A DNA stretch of 64,000 bases from Hirsutella rhossiliensis (taxonomy: Eukaryota > Ascomycota > Sordariomycetes > Hypocreales > Ophiocordycipitaceae), in NCBI RefSeq assembly GCF_020360975.1, contig NW_025408667.1, forward strand, positions 8,804,001-8,868,000. The letters run 5' to 3'. Each line of letters starts with the position of its first letter. Positions within the stretch are counted from its first letter, which is position 1. Of the stretch, positions 14,009 through 26,600 are shown piece after piece. A program made the translations under genes and the position numbers. Below the pieces are notes generated by a model. That model did not search any database. It was not told where the DNA came from and saw nothing but the letters and a program-made list of their open reading frames with translations.

Positions 14009-14022
14009 GTTATAAGCCCGGG
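14009..14022 (+). promoter_or_regulatory. Primer-binding site, half-tRNA-iMet type
   Basis: Directly after the 5' LTR stands GTTATAAGCCCGGG. With the expected TpG-to-TpA change undone at one base it is complementary to the anticodon stem-loop of initiator methionine tRNA. Drosophila copia and relatives prime from an internal half of this tRNA. The same site follows the LTRs of A, C and D with RIP variants. The match rests on remembered tRNA sequence, not on a tRNA in this window. Confidence 0.68.
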
Positions 14023-14229
14023 AGGAATAGTATTCCTATACCTTCCGGCTACTATAAAAGGCACCTTTCTTGCATCCCTCGTAGCTTTATTTTACCCCTC
14101 TTACTAGAAAAGCCGATTTTTAACCGACTTTTCTGCCCCCCCTCTTCTTTCGCAACGATAACGAAAATCGACTCCTCTGCCGTCCCGACGGTCTATAGGA
14201 CGATTCTTATAGAGCCCTAAGATTAGGAT

Positions 14230-15110
14230 AAGTAGGTAAAGGAGCTACGGGCTCGTGTAGATAGAACTATCTATAATTTGGTCTTCTCTGATAAGCAGGA
14301 CCCTCTTAAGCCCCCTCTTCGTCCTAGGGCGACGGACTTTATAGAGGGAGCTACCCTCTTCTCCGAGCTAACCTCTATACAACAGAGAGCTTTTTCTGCT
14401 GCCTTAGGTGACTACGAGAGTCACTGTAAGGAATACCTTTACGAGACGAAGTTGCTAACTGCTGCACGCACGGCGATAACGGAATCCGTTAGTGCCGTAA
14501 AGCTAATTCTTCGAGAAGAAGAGACTCCTAGGCAGTGGCTTTTAAAGCTCGAGACCTCGATAGCTCCCTCGAGGGGCTATATAACTGACCGTATTAGGAA
14601 GACCTATACGGCCTACCTAGGAGCTTTTTCTGCTAGGAACCTACTAGCTTCTTCGTAGCTAGCTAAGTAGGAAGAAATCCTCGAGGAAGCTAATTAATAC
14701 TTCCTTATAGAAGCTCTTTCCGGCTAGTAGCTATAGGATATATCTCTACTAATAAAGCCTATTAGTGACGGTTACTCGACTATCTTTCGAGAAGCTAGCC
14801 GGGAACTAGACGAAGAGGCTGCTAGAGTGCAACAATAAGTAGTCTTATTCCTTCGTGGCCAGCACTCGACCTAGACGGCTCGACCTGCTGCCCCTATAGC
14901 TGCTATAGCCCCTGCTGCTGCGGCTCCCGCTGCTGCTGCTGCGGCTGTTGCCCCTCCGGCTCCACTACCCTCGAGAGCCTTAACACCGTCTTTAACGGCT
15001 GCCCCGGTCCCGGCCCCGGCTTCGTATCTTGCTCCGGGCCCGGCCCCGGTCCCGTTAGTTAGACCGGCCCGACTAGTCCCCTAATAGACCTTTTAGTCCG
15101 TTAGTCGAAA
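14230..15110 (+). pseudogene. Copia B gag remnant
   Basis: A frame open at 14,278-14,658 (no ATG at its start) continues through TAG/TAA stops to about 15,110. The first half is mixed charged and helical, typical of capsid. The second half is an Ala/Pro-rich linker encoded by repeated GCT/GCC (about 14,880-15,060). The stops sit where CAG, CAA or TGG codons are expected, so RIP explains them. The matching region is present in A, C and D. Confidence 0.7.
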
Positions 15111-15899
15111 AATTAGGGAACTAGTCGAAATCGAACCTTGTTAATATTAGCAATAAGGGGTAAAAAGGGGGGGTTTTTAAGCAGACCTTCCGGAAAGGGA
15201 CGAGGATTCCTCGAAGAGACAACGTACGAGAAGGAATCGACCTACCTACTAAGTATGCAAAAAGCCCTATCGGCTAGAAGACTGCTAGCAGGTCTTCGAG
15301 GAAAACCGACCCGAAGGAATTAACCCTTTAAAGAGGCTACGAGAAACAGTATAATAGTCTCTTAAGGAGGACCCCTCGTTGCAGAAGAAGAAAGACGAGA
15401 TTCGGGTTGCTAAGAAATAGCAACTAACGCCGCTGCCCTTATTCGAGCCGCAAATTCGAGGAAAAATCGTTAGTATAGCAAATCCGGCCTTCGTCTTCCC
15501 TACGGATTAATAAGGCCAAGACCAACCGTTAGAACCCTCCGACTATCCCCTACGAAAATCAGCTATCCTTAACTCTAGTGCTTCCCTCGATATATGCAAT
15601 ATACTCTTACGATTCCGGTCCTTTAAGAAGGCACGAAGGGAATATCTTATTGCCGGGGAATTAACCGTACGGATAGAGGGATATGGAAGGGTGAATTTCA
15701 CGATAAAATTACCTAACGGATCTATACGAATTCTTCGAAGAAAAAGGTAGCTTTTTGCCCTCGATTTTTAACGAGCCTAATTTCCTTCCGCCTTCTTCGA
15801 GAGGAAGGAATCTTCTAGGATACGACGTCTAAGCCTACGAGGCTAGTCTAGAAGAATCAGACTATCGGGCTTATCGAGGAAAAATTCGGTTAATTTGTT

Positions 15900-16910
15900 C
15901 TCGAATTCCGACCTATCCTTAGGAAGGAATCTCTCGAGAAGTCAGCTTTCCCTACTAGGAGGGTAGGATCTAAGGACCCTCTTCCAGCAGCCCAAGGAGA
16001 CAGTCTTCTTTAGCACGCACGACTTAGTTACCCGGGCCCCTTAGCTTTACATAAGCTAGGACAATAATAGGGCGTACGAATAAGGGGACTAAAGACCGTC
16101 GAATGCGAACACTGCGGCTAAGGAAAGACTAGGAGACGAATTTCTAGACGAACGCCTTTACGGCCGGACCAGCCGTATAAGGAAATTTAGGTCGACTAGA
16201 CCGACGTCTCTAGGGATCAGGAAAGCTTCGTTAGGGTAATATTCTTTATAGACGCTTTTTTAGGGATAGTTTTCCCCTATTTCTTACGGACCTACCTAAG
16301 TAAGTATAACTAGTTTGCCCTCCGGGACTTCGTTAACTAGATGAAATCCTACTTCGGCTACGAGGTAAAGAAGATACGGTCTAACGGAGAGCTATTTACG
16401 AAGGATATCTTAAATTAGCTTCGAAAAAGGGGCATTTTACCCCTCCTATCAGCACCGAATACCTAGGCCTAGAACGGAGGGGCAGAAAGATTAGGGGGTG
16501 CTGTGATAGAAAGGGCCCGTATAATAAGACTTGCTGCGAGGCTTCCCTACGACCTTTAGAGGGAAGTCGTTAAGACCGCCTGTTACCTTCGGAACCGGAC
16601 CCTAAGGACCTAAGGAATAGACTAGAAATCCCCCCTTAAGCTCTTTACGAAGAAGAGGGCCTCGCTAGCCTACCTTCGTGCCTACGGCTATAAGGCATAC
16701 GCTATAACTGCCGATGCATAGCTAAAAAGGAAGAAGAAAAGAAAGCTTGATCCTAGAGCCTTTGTTGGTTACCTCGTTAGTTATAATTCTACGAATATCT
16801 TCCGGATCTAGATTCCTCTTCTACGGAAGGTTATTTCGACTAGGGATATAATTTTCGACGAATCTAGCTTCTTCGACGGAAAGAGGGATTAACAGCCCCT
16901 CTTACTCTCT
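15900..16910 (+). pseudogene. Copia B integrase remnant
   Basis: Plus-strand frames show the Copia integrase: a Cys/His zinc-binding end (EHCG-like, near 16,100), a segment reading DWTDV-like near 16,190-16,210 that should hold the first catalytic Asp, a SAPNTQAQNGGAER-like segment near 16,450-16,490 with the catalytic Glu, then a GYKAYAI motif near 16,685 and a DPRAFVGYLVSYNSTNIFRI segment near 16,750-16,805, as in the region after the core of Copia integrases. Stops and at least one frame change break it. Confidence 0.75.
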
Positions 16911-17299
16911 TAACGTTAGCTAATTTAGAAGATTTAAATCCCCCCTTCTTAATAGTCTTAAGAAGAGGTCCTAGACGAGGAAACGGAAGAAGAAACCGAC
17001 GTCGAAGCAGTCGAGGATAACGCCGACTTCGAAGAGGAAGCTGCTAGATTAAATGATCTAGACGAAGAAGGAGACTATAGGAAAGCGGTAGAGCTAGAAT
17101 ACGCCTACCTCCCTACGCCTCCTCTTACGGAACAAGAAGAAGATCTAGAAGCAGCTTTTTTAGTTAGTCTTCCCGTCTCGAACCCTAAGGGGGTAGGAAA
17201 GGCACCTCTCTCGAAGGATTACCCGGCTGCCTTTTTATCCCTGCTTCGAGAAGCAAAGGAAGGTATAGGGCCCGATACGAAAGAAGACTAATTTCGATC

Positions 17300-19040
17300 G
17301 TTTTTCCGACTTCTACCTAACGCCAATAGAAGACGGTTCCCACGGAGCGTTCACAGCAGGCCGGCTCTTTAAGCCACAGCTATCAGCAAGGAAGGTACAT
17401 AAAAGAGACCTCACGGACCCACCAGTAAACCAGAAGCAGCTAGAAAAACACCCCTTTAGAGACCAGTTTTTCCAGGCCTAGAAAGACCACCTAGCCTTAC
17501 ACGAAGAGATAGGGTCTTTCGAAGAGGTCCTTAAGGAAAAGGCAAGAGGAAAATAGGTCCTTAGCTATAAGTGGGTCTTTATCTATAAGACTAATAAACA
17601 CGGCTTCCTTTAAAAGTGCAAAGCCCGGCTAGTTGTCTATAGGAATTAATAGGAAAAAGGGGATCTTCCTACTAGGGCAACTACCCTAGCAGGGATGTCT
17701 TTTCGGACCCTTATAGCTATAGCAGCAGAATTCGACCTCGAGCTCGATTAGATAGATGCAGTCAACGCCTTTATTAACTGCTTACTCAAGGAAGAAGAAG
17801 TTGTCTATATGCGCCTTCCACTAGGCTTCTAACAGCCAGGAAAGGTTCTACGGCTTAGGAAAGCTCTATACGGACTACGAAGATCACCCCTTCTTTAGCA
17901 ACAGCATTTAATAGGTTCCCTCGAAGCCCTAGGCTTTACGAAAGTCCCTTAGGAACCGTGTATAATATAGAAGGGTAAAATCACGGTCTTCTTCTACGTC
18001 GACGATATTATCTAGGCGTACCCGAAGAGAGGAAGAAGCTGCTGCTAGGAGGCTATACGAGGCCTATAATAAAGGTATAAGATAATAAGGCTAGGGGCTA
18101 AAGTGGTTCCTAGGATACGAATCCTTCGGAATAGGTCCTAACGGACTATCTAGCTTACCTAGGACGCCTATATCGATAAGGTCGCTTATAAATTCCTCCC
18201 TAATTCCCTCGATAAGAAGCTTCCCTCTACGCCTATATTAGACGAAGAGCTTTTGCCTAATCCGTCCTTTTAAGCTAGGGAGCAAGAGAAACACTAATAT
18301 TAATAGAAGGTAGGCTCCCTGCTTTTTTCAGCTATTTCTACTAGACCGGATATCTCTTTTACGGTCTCCTAGCTAGCTAGGCATAACTAGAATCCTAGCC
18401 CTAGGCATTAAGAAGCAGTAGATAGAGCTATCCTTTATCTCTATTTAACGAGATTATATGGTCTGCGCCTAGGAGGGCAGGGAAGGAAACAAGCTGCCGA
18501 AATCTTCCTTTATTCGAGCGATTCGTCCTTTACGGACAATTCCTTAGACAGAAAGAGCTTATAAGGGTATATTATATCCCTTTTTAGAGGAACTATTGCT
18601 TAGAGAGCTTCGAAGCAGGCTACCGTTACGACTTCTAGTACGGAGGCAGAGCTACTAGCTCTTTTAGAAGCGTTAAAAGAAGCGATTTTCCTTAGCCGGC
18701 TACTAATAGCGTTACGACTATAAATTCCGACCCTATTAGCTATAGAATGCTATAACACGCAGACTATACGAATTCTTACGGAAAATAGTAAGTTGTCGAC
18801 CCGGCTACGGTATATCGATATCTACTAGCATTGGTTACGCTAAGAGGTCTAAAGGGGACTTATTTCCGTCCGTTGGGTTCTAACGGCATCGATAAAAGCC
18901 GACGGTCTTACGAAGCCCCTGCCGAAGTAGAAGCTAGCTGTCTTCTTATAGCAAATTAGGCTAGAAGACGTTCGAGAGAAGCTATTCTTAGAGGCCCGCC
19001 TTAAGAGTCTACGAGAGGAGCTAATGGCCCGTACGAGAAG
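17300..19040 (+). pseudogene. Copia B reverse transcriptase and RNase H remnant
   Basis: The RT starts with a KWVFIYKTNKHG-like segment near 17,570, continues with EFDLELD (catalytic Asp region, near 17,730) and RLRKALYGLRRSP near 17,850-17,890, and reaches the YVDD box at 17,995-18,006, followed by II. RNase H follows with SSDSSFTDN near 18,515-18,540 and STEAELLALLEALKEA near 18,635-18,685. These are standard Ty1/Copia landmarks. TAG codons at Gln/Trp positions interrupt the frame, so no active enzyme is made. Confidence 0.82.
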
Positions 19041-19079
19041 GTGACGTCTGCAGCCGAAGAAAAGGAAGAGGTTTTTCCC

Positions 19080-19327
19080 CGGTAGTTAAAGGGACATTAG
19101 TAGCTTCTTTAAGTAGGATCTTCTTTGTTAATTGAGATGCTAGAAGGGTATAAAGAGGGGCGTTGGATAGAGGAAAGAAGGACAATCAAGGCAATATAAC
19201 AATCACTCCCCTGCCGCAATTGCTGCTCCCGTAAGAATTAAATCTCTCTGCCCTGCCTATCCGACCCCTTACTTCTAATTTCACCTTCGTGCATTTTTAT
19301 ATACTTCTCGTATCTCTCTTCGCGAGA
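19080..19327 (+). repeat. 3' LTR of Copia B, 5'-truncated
   Basis: Only the last 248 bp of the LTR remain, starting at CGGTAGTTAAAGGG, which corresponds to 13,761 in the 5' LTR. The pol end joins it directly near 19,076. The 3' end CTTCGCGAGA and the target duplication ATATA are intact, so the loss is internal and came after or during insertion. Confidence 0.82.
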
Positions 19328-19332
19328 ATATA

Positions 19333-21450
19333 AGGTATAGGAGGGAGTAACCTAAGGCTTATAAGGAGTATATAGACTACTACTACTATAAGAAGCTTAA
19401 TAATAACTAGTTAAGCTTAACCTTAAACCTAAACTAAAGCTAGCTTAGATAGCTAGCTTATAAGATAAAGTTATAACTAAGGTTTATACTAAAATAGGAC
19501 CTATATTAGTAGCGGCGTAGAGGCGTTTACTATAGCCTATACTATAACCTTAGATCTAATTAATATTAAGACTAGCGATAATCTTAGCTAAGACTAAACT
19601 ACGACGGCTATAAAGACGCTACTAAATAAAGTTAAGAGTACTAGTAGGATTAGTAAGTAATATAAGATAGGGACGCTTTAAGGTAGGCTCGGCGCTAAGA
19701 GAACTACTAGGCTATAGCTCGGCGTTAAAACTAATAAAGGGAAATATAGTAGGCTCCTAAGCTAGCTTTATAATAACCGCGGGTATAGTAATAATAGTAG
19801 ACTCTTTAGCCTTAGCCTTAAATAAAGCCTTAAGTATAGTAGCTGCCTTACCCTTACTTTTACCCTTCCTTTTATTAAAAGGGACTAAAGCTAAACTAAG
19901 CTTAATAAGATTAAAACCGCTATCCTTACTATTAAGGTCGTCGCTAGTAATAAGATAGAAATAGTTAGCGAGATTATTAACTACTATAAGAGTCTTTAAA
20001 GTAACTAAGAGCGACTTAGGCCTAACCTAAGCTAGGGTCTTAATAGTATTACTAAACTTACCTAAGTACTTCTTTAAAGACTTATATATATAGTAGGTAT
20101 TATTTATAAAATAAGTAAGAGCTAATATAAGCGTCTTAATATTCTTAGCTACTATAGCTAGACTAAGGGTAGACTTACTTAATACGCCCTTACCCTTAGT
20201 AGTAAGGGCCTTCTAACTAACGTAAATATAAGTTTTTAAAGTAGTATAATAAAAGCGCTCTTATACTAAACCCTTAATAAGGGAGGGGCTATTAACCTTA
20301 AACTATACTTACTAAAAGGTATACGTAGCCTCCTTACCTTTAAAAGTAATTTAGAATATAGATTAGTATTAAACTTAGATAGTACTATAGCGGGATAAGG
20401 TTACTTACTTAGTAATAAGACTAGTTAGAGTTAGTATAAGTAATATACGCTTTAGCCTTTATAGCTATTAAGGTTAGTTAAAAATACTAAAGGTAAGACT
20501 AACTTAGGATAAAACTAAGATTAATATTTATAAGACTAGTTTTTATAGCTAGTAAAGGACTTATAAGTAAGCTTACTAGTAAGACGCTTAATATATATAA
20601 AATATAAAATAAAGCGCTTTAATCTTACTATAATAGCGACTTTCTTATAAGGAAGGGGTTTTAAAGAAAGCAAGCTACTACTACCTAAGATAGCTTCCTA
20701 GTTAAATATTATAATATAGTAATAAGCGAACTAAATATAGTATTAAAGAGACCTAAAGTTATAGAAATAAAGTAAGTAAGGTATTAGTTAGGCCTATAAA
20801 AGAGATAGATAATAAAGAGATAAAAGGAGGTATAAATAAAACTAAGGGGGGAGGGTAGGTATATATATATATAAGCTAAGCGTGCGTAATTAATAACTAT
20901 ATAATAGAAGGTAAATATAGGCCGCCGCGCCCTTAATTATAAAGTTACGTAGCTATATAGGAACCGATTTACGATTAATAGAGCTAGCCGACTAAATTTT
21001 AATTAGCCGGCCTTACCTAAGAGCGATCTATACTAGCGCTTAGCTTAGTAACCGGATATTACTTACCTTACTAACTAATAGACCGATAAGCTAACGCGAC
21101 TATAGCTATACGGCTATAACGTAGGAGCTATAGTAAATAAAGGCGCCTATAAGTCGGGCCCTTAAAAAGAGACTATTACCTATAACCTTAGGCCTAGGCT
21201 AGCGAGCTTAGGCTATAGCCGCTTAAGATAGTAGTAGCTATAGCCTAAGAGGGCCTACGCTAAGATATAATAGCGTAAGAGTAGCTTATAGTAGCTAGCG
21301 TAAATTTCCTATATACTACTACTAAAACCTCGTTTAAGGTAGACCTATATTAAAAGAAGGGAGGGTTTTCCCTTAAGTACTTTAATTTTTCCCTCTTATT
21401 TAATATTAAAGTTTTAGATACCTTTAGCTAGGTTCCTAGTATAATCTTAA
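19333..21450. other. RIP-mutated tract, unclassified element (repeat X, inverted copy)
   Basis: No intact gene. On the minus strand about 19,790-20,220 reads with few stops as a Lys/Ser/Ala-rich protein (for example NKRKGKSKGKAAT), perhaps a gag-like or LINE ORF1-like product; I do not recognise it. The section 21,351-21,450 is the inverted counterpart of 42,134-42,235, so the tract belongs to a repeat family also present at 40,885-43,722. It ends where LINE-1a begins. Confidence 0.45.
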
Positions 21451-23203
21451 TAATAATAATATATATAGCTAGGTCTAAGAAACCTATAACCTTCCTTATA
21501 GTATAAGGAACGGTGTTCCTACTATAAATAAAGCAGCTATAATATACTCTCCCGATTATATAAGCTAATAAGTAGTATATTAATTATAGATAAAATCTTA
21601 TCCTATAGAGTATAAATCGCTCGTTATTTTATATGTTATTATATATTAAACGGGTTGCCGGTTATTATATAATCGCGAATCGAAGGAATAGAGCTAGCTT
21701 AGAATACTAGCTAAGACCTCTAAAGAATACCGGCACGACTAACCTCCTTTAAATATAAATATTAGTAGAACTAAGACACTTTTAGATTTACTCGAGGTAT
21801 CACGGAAATCCCTAGTCTTAGGGCTATACGGCAGCCTAAATCTAGTCCCGAAAGGTTCTTCCGATTAGCTATAATTATCTATATAAGACAGTATATCCGC
21901 TAGTAAATAGATAGAGAATTATTAACTTTAAAACCTCTTCTATATACTAATATATTACTAATAAATTCTATTAAAAATTCTACTTTATACTCCTTCTTCC
22001 CCTTTATTATATATTCTTATATAATTCCTTAATTTCCTAAAATTCCGCTTTGCTTATATACCTTAAGATATAGCGGCTTAGCTATTTATAAAGATATAGG
22101 TATTTATAAGGGGGTTAAGGGGGCTAAGCTTTAAGGGCTAAGGCTTCTTAGCTAGGTCTTTTAAGACCCTTAATATCGCGAATAGCTCTATATTAGCTAC
22201 TTCGATTAAAGGCCCTAGGTTCTTATAATATACTTTAATAAGCTTATTTTCTAAGCTTATTTTATAGAAGAAGTAAGTATTAGTCTTTATAAGGGATCTA
22301 TTAAAGCACCCTTTAAAACTATTAATATAAAAAGTAAAGGGCTATAACCTAAAGTCTTTTAGGCTAGCTAAGCTAGCTAAGAAGTATTAGTACTACTTTT
22401 TAACTAAGGGCTTAAGGGCCCTTATTATTATAAAGGAGGCCTTAGGTATTATAGCTTATAAGGGCTCCTAGCTATCTTTCTTTCTTTCTAAGATATAATT
22501 AGGTCTTATAAAAGCTACTAAGCTTTTAAGGAAGTAAAAGAGCTATATATATAGCTTAATATAGCTTAGGGCCCTTAAGTTAAAGCCTAAGTTAGTAAGG
22601 TCGTCTTATATAGCTAGGTTATAAGCTTACCTTATAAGGTAACTAAGTAAGAAGTATATAGTTTAGAAAGTATAAGAAAGGTATACCCTTTTAAATTATA
22701 CTTTTAAAAGTAGTAAAGCTATATTAGATTTTAAAGCTTTAATAAGGGATCCTTTAAAGGCCCTTAAGACCTTTAAAAGAGCTTAGTTTTAAAGCCTTTA
22801 AAAAGGCTTTATTAAGCTTTTAAGGGTCTTAGGCCCCTTAAAATAAAGCTAGGCCTTATAGATTATTATAGAGGTTATATAGGCCTAGTAAAGCTATTTA
22901 AAAGCTTTAAATAATAAGCTTTTTAATATAGAAGTTAAGTAAGGTAGTCCTTTAAAGGTAGCTTATATAAAGGCTACCTTCTTCTTAATATATTATTTAA
23001 ATAAGATCTTAGAATTAAAGAAGACCCTTAGCTACTATATTAAGGGCTTTACTTTAAAAAATAAGCTTCTTACTATTATACCCTTTAAAATAAGCTACTA
23101 TTACTTACTAAAGTAAATAGGTTTTATCTTTAAAGGGTTAAAGTAAACTACTTAGTCTTTAGCTTATTTAAATAAGTTAGTAGCCATTACTTTTAGCTAC
23201 TAA
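21451..23203 (-). mobile_element. LINE-1a, 3' part (Tad1-like), RIP-mutated
   Basis: The reverse complement matches the RNase H and upstream region of LINE-1c (44,379-45,520), with heavy RIP. It is broken at 21,502-22,068 by an LTR-like insertion and at 23,204 by Copia C; the 5' half resumes at 35,916. The left end is truncated before the LINE 3' tail. Confidence 0.75.
21502..22068. mobile_element. Solo-LTR-like insertion in LINE-1a
   Basis: 567 bp separate LINE-1a sequence that is continuous in LINE-1c. TATAG stands on both sides (21,497-21,501 and 22,069-22,073) as a 5-bp target duplication. The insert begins TATAAGGAAC and ends ACCTTAAGA, roughly inverted ends. It keeps more CpA and TpG than its host, so it is younger or less exposed to RIP. 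Its size and ends suit a solo LTR of another family; no coding capacity. Confidence 0.65.
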
Positions 23204-23688
23204 TACTATAAAGCATAGCTTAATTTTATAGTTCTTAGAGATATCCCTTAGTAAGAGGGACTAAGGAAGCTAAAAGTACTTAGTATAAAAGAAGGAAGAA
23301 GGAGCTAAAAAGAAGTATAGAAAGAAAGGTAGGGGTATAAAGGGAAGTAAAAGTAGTAATAGCTTCTTATAGAGGTAGCGAGAGATAAGATAGATATACT
23401 AGTAACGGCTAGAAAAGAGGGGAAAAACTAGTAAAAGGCTCGGTAGTTAAAAGGATATTAGTAGCTTCTTTAAGTAGGATCTTTTTTATTAATTAAGATA
23501 CTAAATAAGTATAAAGAAGGGCGTTAGATAAAGGAAAGAAGGATAATTAAGGTAATATAATAATTACTCCCTTACCTTTATTACTACTCCTATAAGAATT
23601 AAATCTCTCTACCTTACCTATTTAACCCCTTACTTTTAATTATAACTTTATATATTTTTATATACTTCTTATATCTTTCTTTATAAGA
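23204..23688 (+). repeat. 5' LTR of Copia C
   Basis: It starts TACTATAAAG and ends CTTTATAAGA, RIP versions of TATCGCGAAG and CTTCGCGAGA. The length is 485 bp. A degraded primer-binding site (GTTATAAGCC) follows it. Confidence 0.85.
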
Positions 23689-26600
23689 GTTATAAGCCTA
23701 GGAGGAATAGAATTCCTATACCTTCTAGCTACTATAAAAAGCACCTTTCTTATATCCTTTATAGCTTCCTTTTACCCCTCTTATTAAAAAAGCTAATTTT
23801 ACTTAACTTTTCTACCCTTCCTTATAATAATAATAAAAACCGACTCCTTTACTATCCTTATAGTCTATAAGACGATTCTAGTAAAGCCCTAAGATTAGGA
23901 TAAGTAAGTAAAGGAGCTATAGGCTTATATAGATAGGACTATTTATAATTTAGTCTTCTTTAATAAGTAGGACCCTCTTAAGCCCTCTCTTTCTCTTAGG
24001 GTAATAGAATTTATAAAGGAATCTACCCTCTTTTCTAAGCTAACCTCTATATAGTAAAGAGCTATTTCTACTACCTTAGGCGACTATAAGAGTTACTAAA
24101 AGTAGTACCTCTATAAGATAAAGCTTCTAACTACTATATATATAGCGATAATAGAATCCGTTAGTACTATAAAGCTAATCTCTCTTTAAGAAAAAGAGAC
24201 TCCTAGGTAGTAGCTTTTAAAGCTTAAGACCTCGATAGCTCCCTTAAGGGGCTATATAACTAACTATATTAAAAAGACTTATATAGCCTACCTAAGAGCC
24301 TTTTCTACTAGGAACCTACTAGCTTTATCGTAGCTAGCTAAGTAAGAAGAAATCCTCGAGGAAGCTAACTAATACTTCCTTATAGTAGCTCTTTCTAGCT
24401 AATAGCTATAGGATATATCTCTATAAATAAAGCTTATTAGTAACGGTTACTTAACTATTTTTTAAGAGGCTAGCTAAGAACTAAATAAAGAGGCTACTAA
24501 AGTATAATAATAAGTAGTCTTATTCCTTTATAGCTAGTATTCGACCTAGATAGCTCGACCTATAGCTACTATAGCCCTTATTACTATGGCCCCCGCTATT
24601 ATAGCTATTACTCCTTTAGCTCTTCCTCCCTTAAGAGCCTTAACCCTATCTTTAATAGCTACCCTAGTCTTAGCCCTAGCTCTACTTACTACTCTAGGCC
24701 CGGTCCCGTTAGTTAGACCGGCCTAACTAGTCCCTTAATAGACCTTTTAGTTTATTAGTTAAAAGATTAAGGAACTAATTAAAATCGAACCTTTTTATTA
24801 AAATTAGTAATAAGGGGTAAAAAGGGGGGGTTTTTAAGTAGACCTTTTAAAAAGGGACGAGAATTCCTCGAAGAAATAATATATAAGGAGGAATCGACCT
24901 ACCTACTAAGTATATAAAAAGCCTTATTAGCTAGAAGACTATTAATAGGTTTTTAAGGAAAACCGACCTAAAGGAATTAACCTTTTAAAGAGGCTATAAG
25001 AAATAGTATAATAGTCTCTTAAGAAGGACCCCTTATTATAAAAGAAGATAGACGAGATTTAGGTTACTAAGAAATAATAACTAATAATAATACTACCTTT
25101 ATTTAAGCCGTAAATTTAAGGAAAAATTATTAGTATAGTAAATCCGGTATTTATCTTCCTTAAAGATTAATAAAGCTAAGGCTAACTATTAAGACCTTCT
25201 AACTATCTCCTATAAAAATTAACTATCCTTAGCTTTAGTACTTCCCTTAATATCTATAATATACTCTTATAATTCCGGTCTTTTAAAAAGGTATAAAGGG
25301 AATATCTTATTACTAGGGAATTAACTATATAGATAGAAGGATATAGAAGGGTAAATCTTACGATAAAATTACTTAATAGGTCTATATGAATTCTTCGATA
25401 TAAAAGGGTAGCTTTTTACCCTCGATTTTTAATAAGCTTAATTTCCTTCCGCTTTCTTTAAAAGGAAGGAATCTTCTAAGATATAACGTCTAAGCCTATA
25501 AGGCTAGTCTAGAAGAATTAAAATATCGGGCTTATTAAGAAAAAATTCAGTTAATTTATTCTCGAATTCTAACCTATTTATAGGAAGGAACTACTTAAGA
25601 AGTTAGCTTTCCCTACTAAGAGGAATAGGTCTATTATAAAGGACCCTTTTTTAATAGCCTAAGGAGACGGTTTTCTTTAGTATATATAACTTAGTTACCT
25701 AGGCCCCCTAGCTTTATATAAACTAAGCCTATAATAAGGTATATAAATAAAGGGCTTAAAGACCGTTAAATATAAATACTATAGCTAAGGAAAAACTAAG
25801 AGACGAATTTCTAGATAGACCCTTAAACGGCCGGACTAGCTATATAAGGAAATTTAGGTCGACTAAACTAACGTCTCTAAGGACTAGGAAAGCTTTATTA
25901 AAGTAATGTTTTTTATAGACGCCTTTTTAGAGATAGTTTTCCCTTATTTCTTATAGACCTACCTAAGTAAGTATAACTAGTTTACCTTCTAAGACTTCGT
26001 TAACTAAATAAAATCCTCCTTTAGCTCTAAGGTAAAAGAGATATAGTTTAATAGAGAGCTATTTATAAAGGATATCTTAAATTAGCTTTAAAAAAAAGCA
26101 TTTTACCCCTCTTATTAGTACTAAATACCTAGGCCTAGAATAGAGCGGTAGAAAGATTAAGGGGTGCTATAATAGAAAGAGCCTATATAATAAGACTTAC
26201 TATAAGGCTTCTATACGACCTTTAAAGGGAAGTTATTAAGACCGCCTATTACTTTTAGAACCGGACCTTAAGGGACCCAAGGAGCCTAAGGGACTATAAG
26301 GACTTAGAGACCCTTATTAAGACCTAAGGAATAAACTAAAAAATACCCCTTAAGCTCTTTATAAAAAAGAGGGCCTCGCTAGCCTACCTTTATACCTATA
26401 GCTATAAGGTATATACTATAACTACTAATATATAGCTAAAAAGGAAGAAGAAAAGAAAGCATAATCTTAGAGCTTTTATTAGTTACCTTATTAGTTATAA
26501 TTCTATAAATATCTTCTAAATCTAGATTCCTTTTTTATAAAAGGTTATTTTAACTAAAGATATAACTTTCGACGAATCTAGCTTCTTTAATAGAAAGAAG

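Larger units (their letters stand above)
13533..19327 (+). mobile_element. Ty1/Copia retrotransposon copy B, best preserved copy
   Basis: A Copia element in the order LTR, primer-binding site, gag, protease region, integrase, reverse transcriptase, RNase H, LTR. Integrase before RT places it in Ty1/Copia. It is flanked by a 5-bp duplication, ATATA, at 13,528-13,532 and 19,328-19,332, so both ends are original. It has far fewer RIP stops than C or D and still shows many CpA/TpG, so it is probably the youngest copy or the one least exposed to RIP. Compared with D, the 3' untranslated part and the first roughly 228 bp of the 3' LTR are deleted (junction near 19,076-19,080). The frames still contain stops, so it is not autonomous. 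Confidence 0.9.

Noticed and set aside
13482..15323. Small open frames of 61-90 codons in and after the Copia B LTR
   Set aside because: They lie in LTR, leader and gag-linker sequence, are not conserved as proteins, and one starts at a non-ATG codon.
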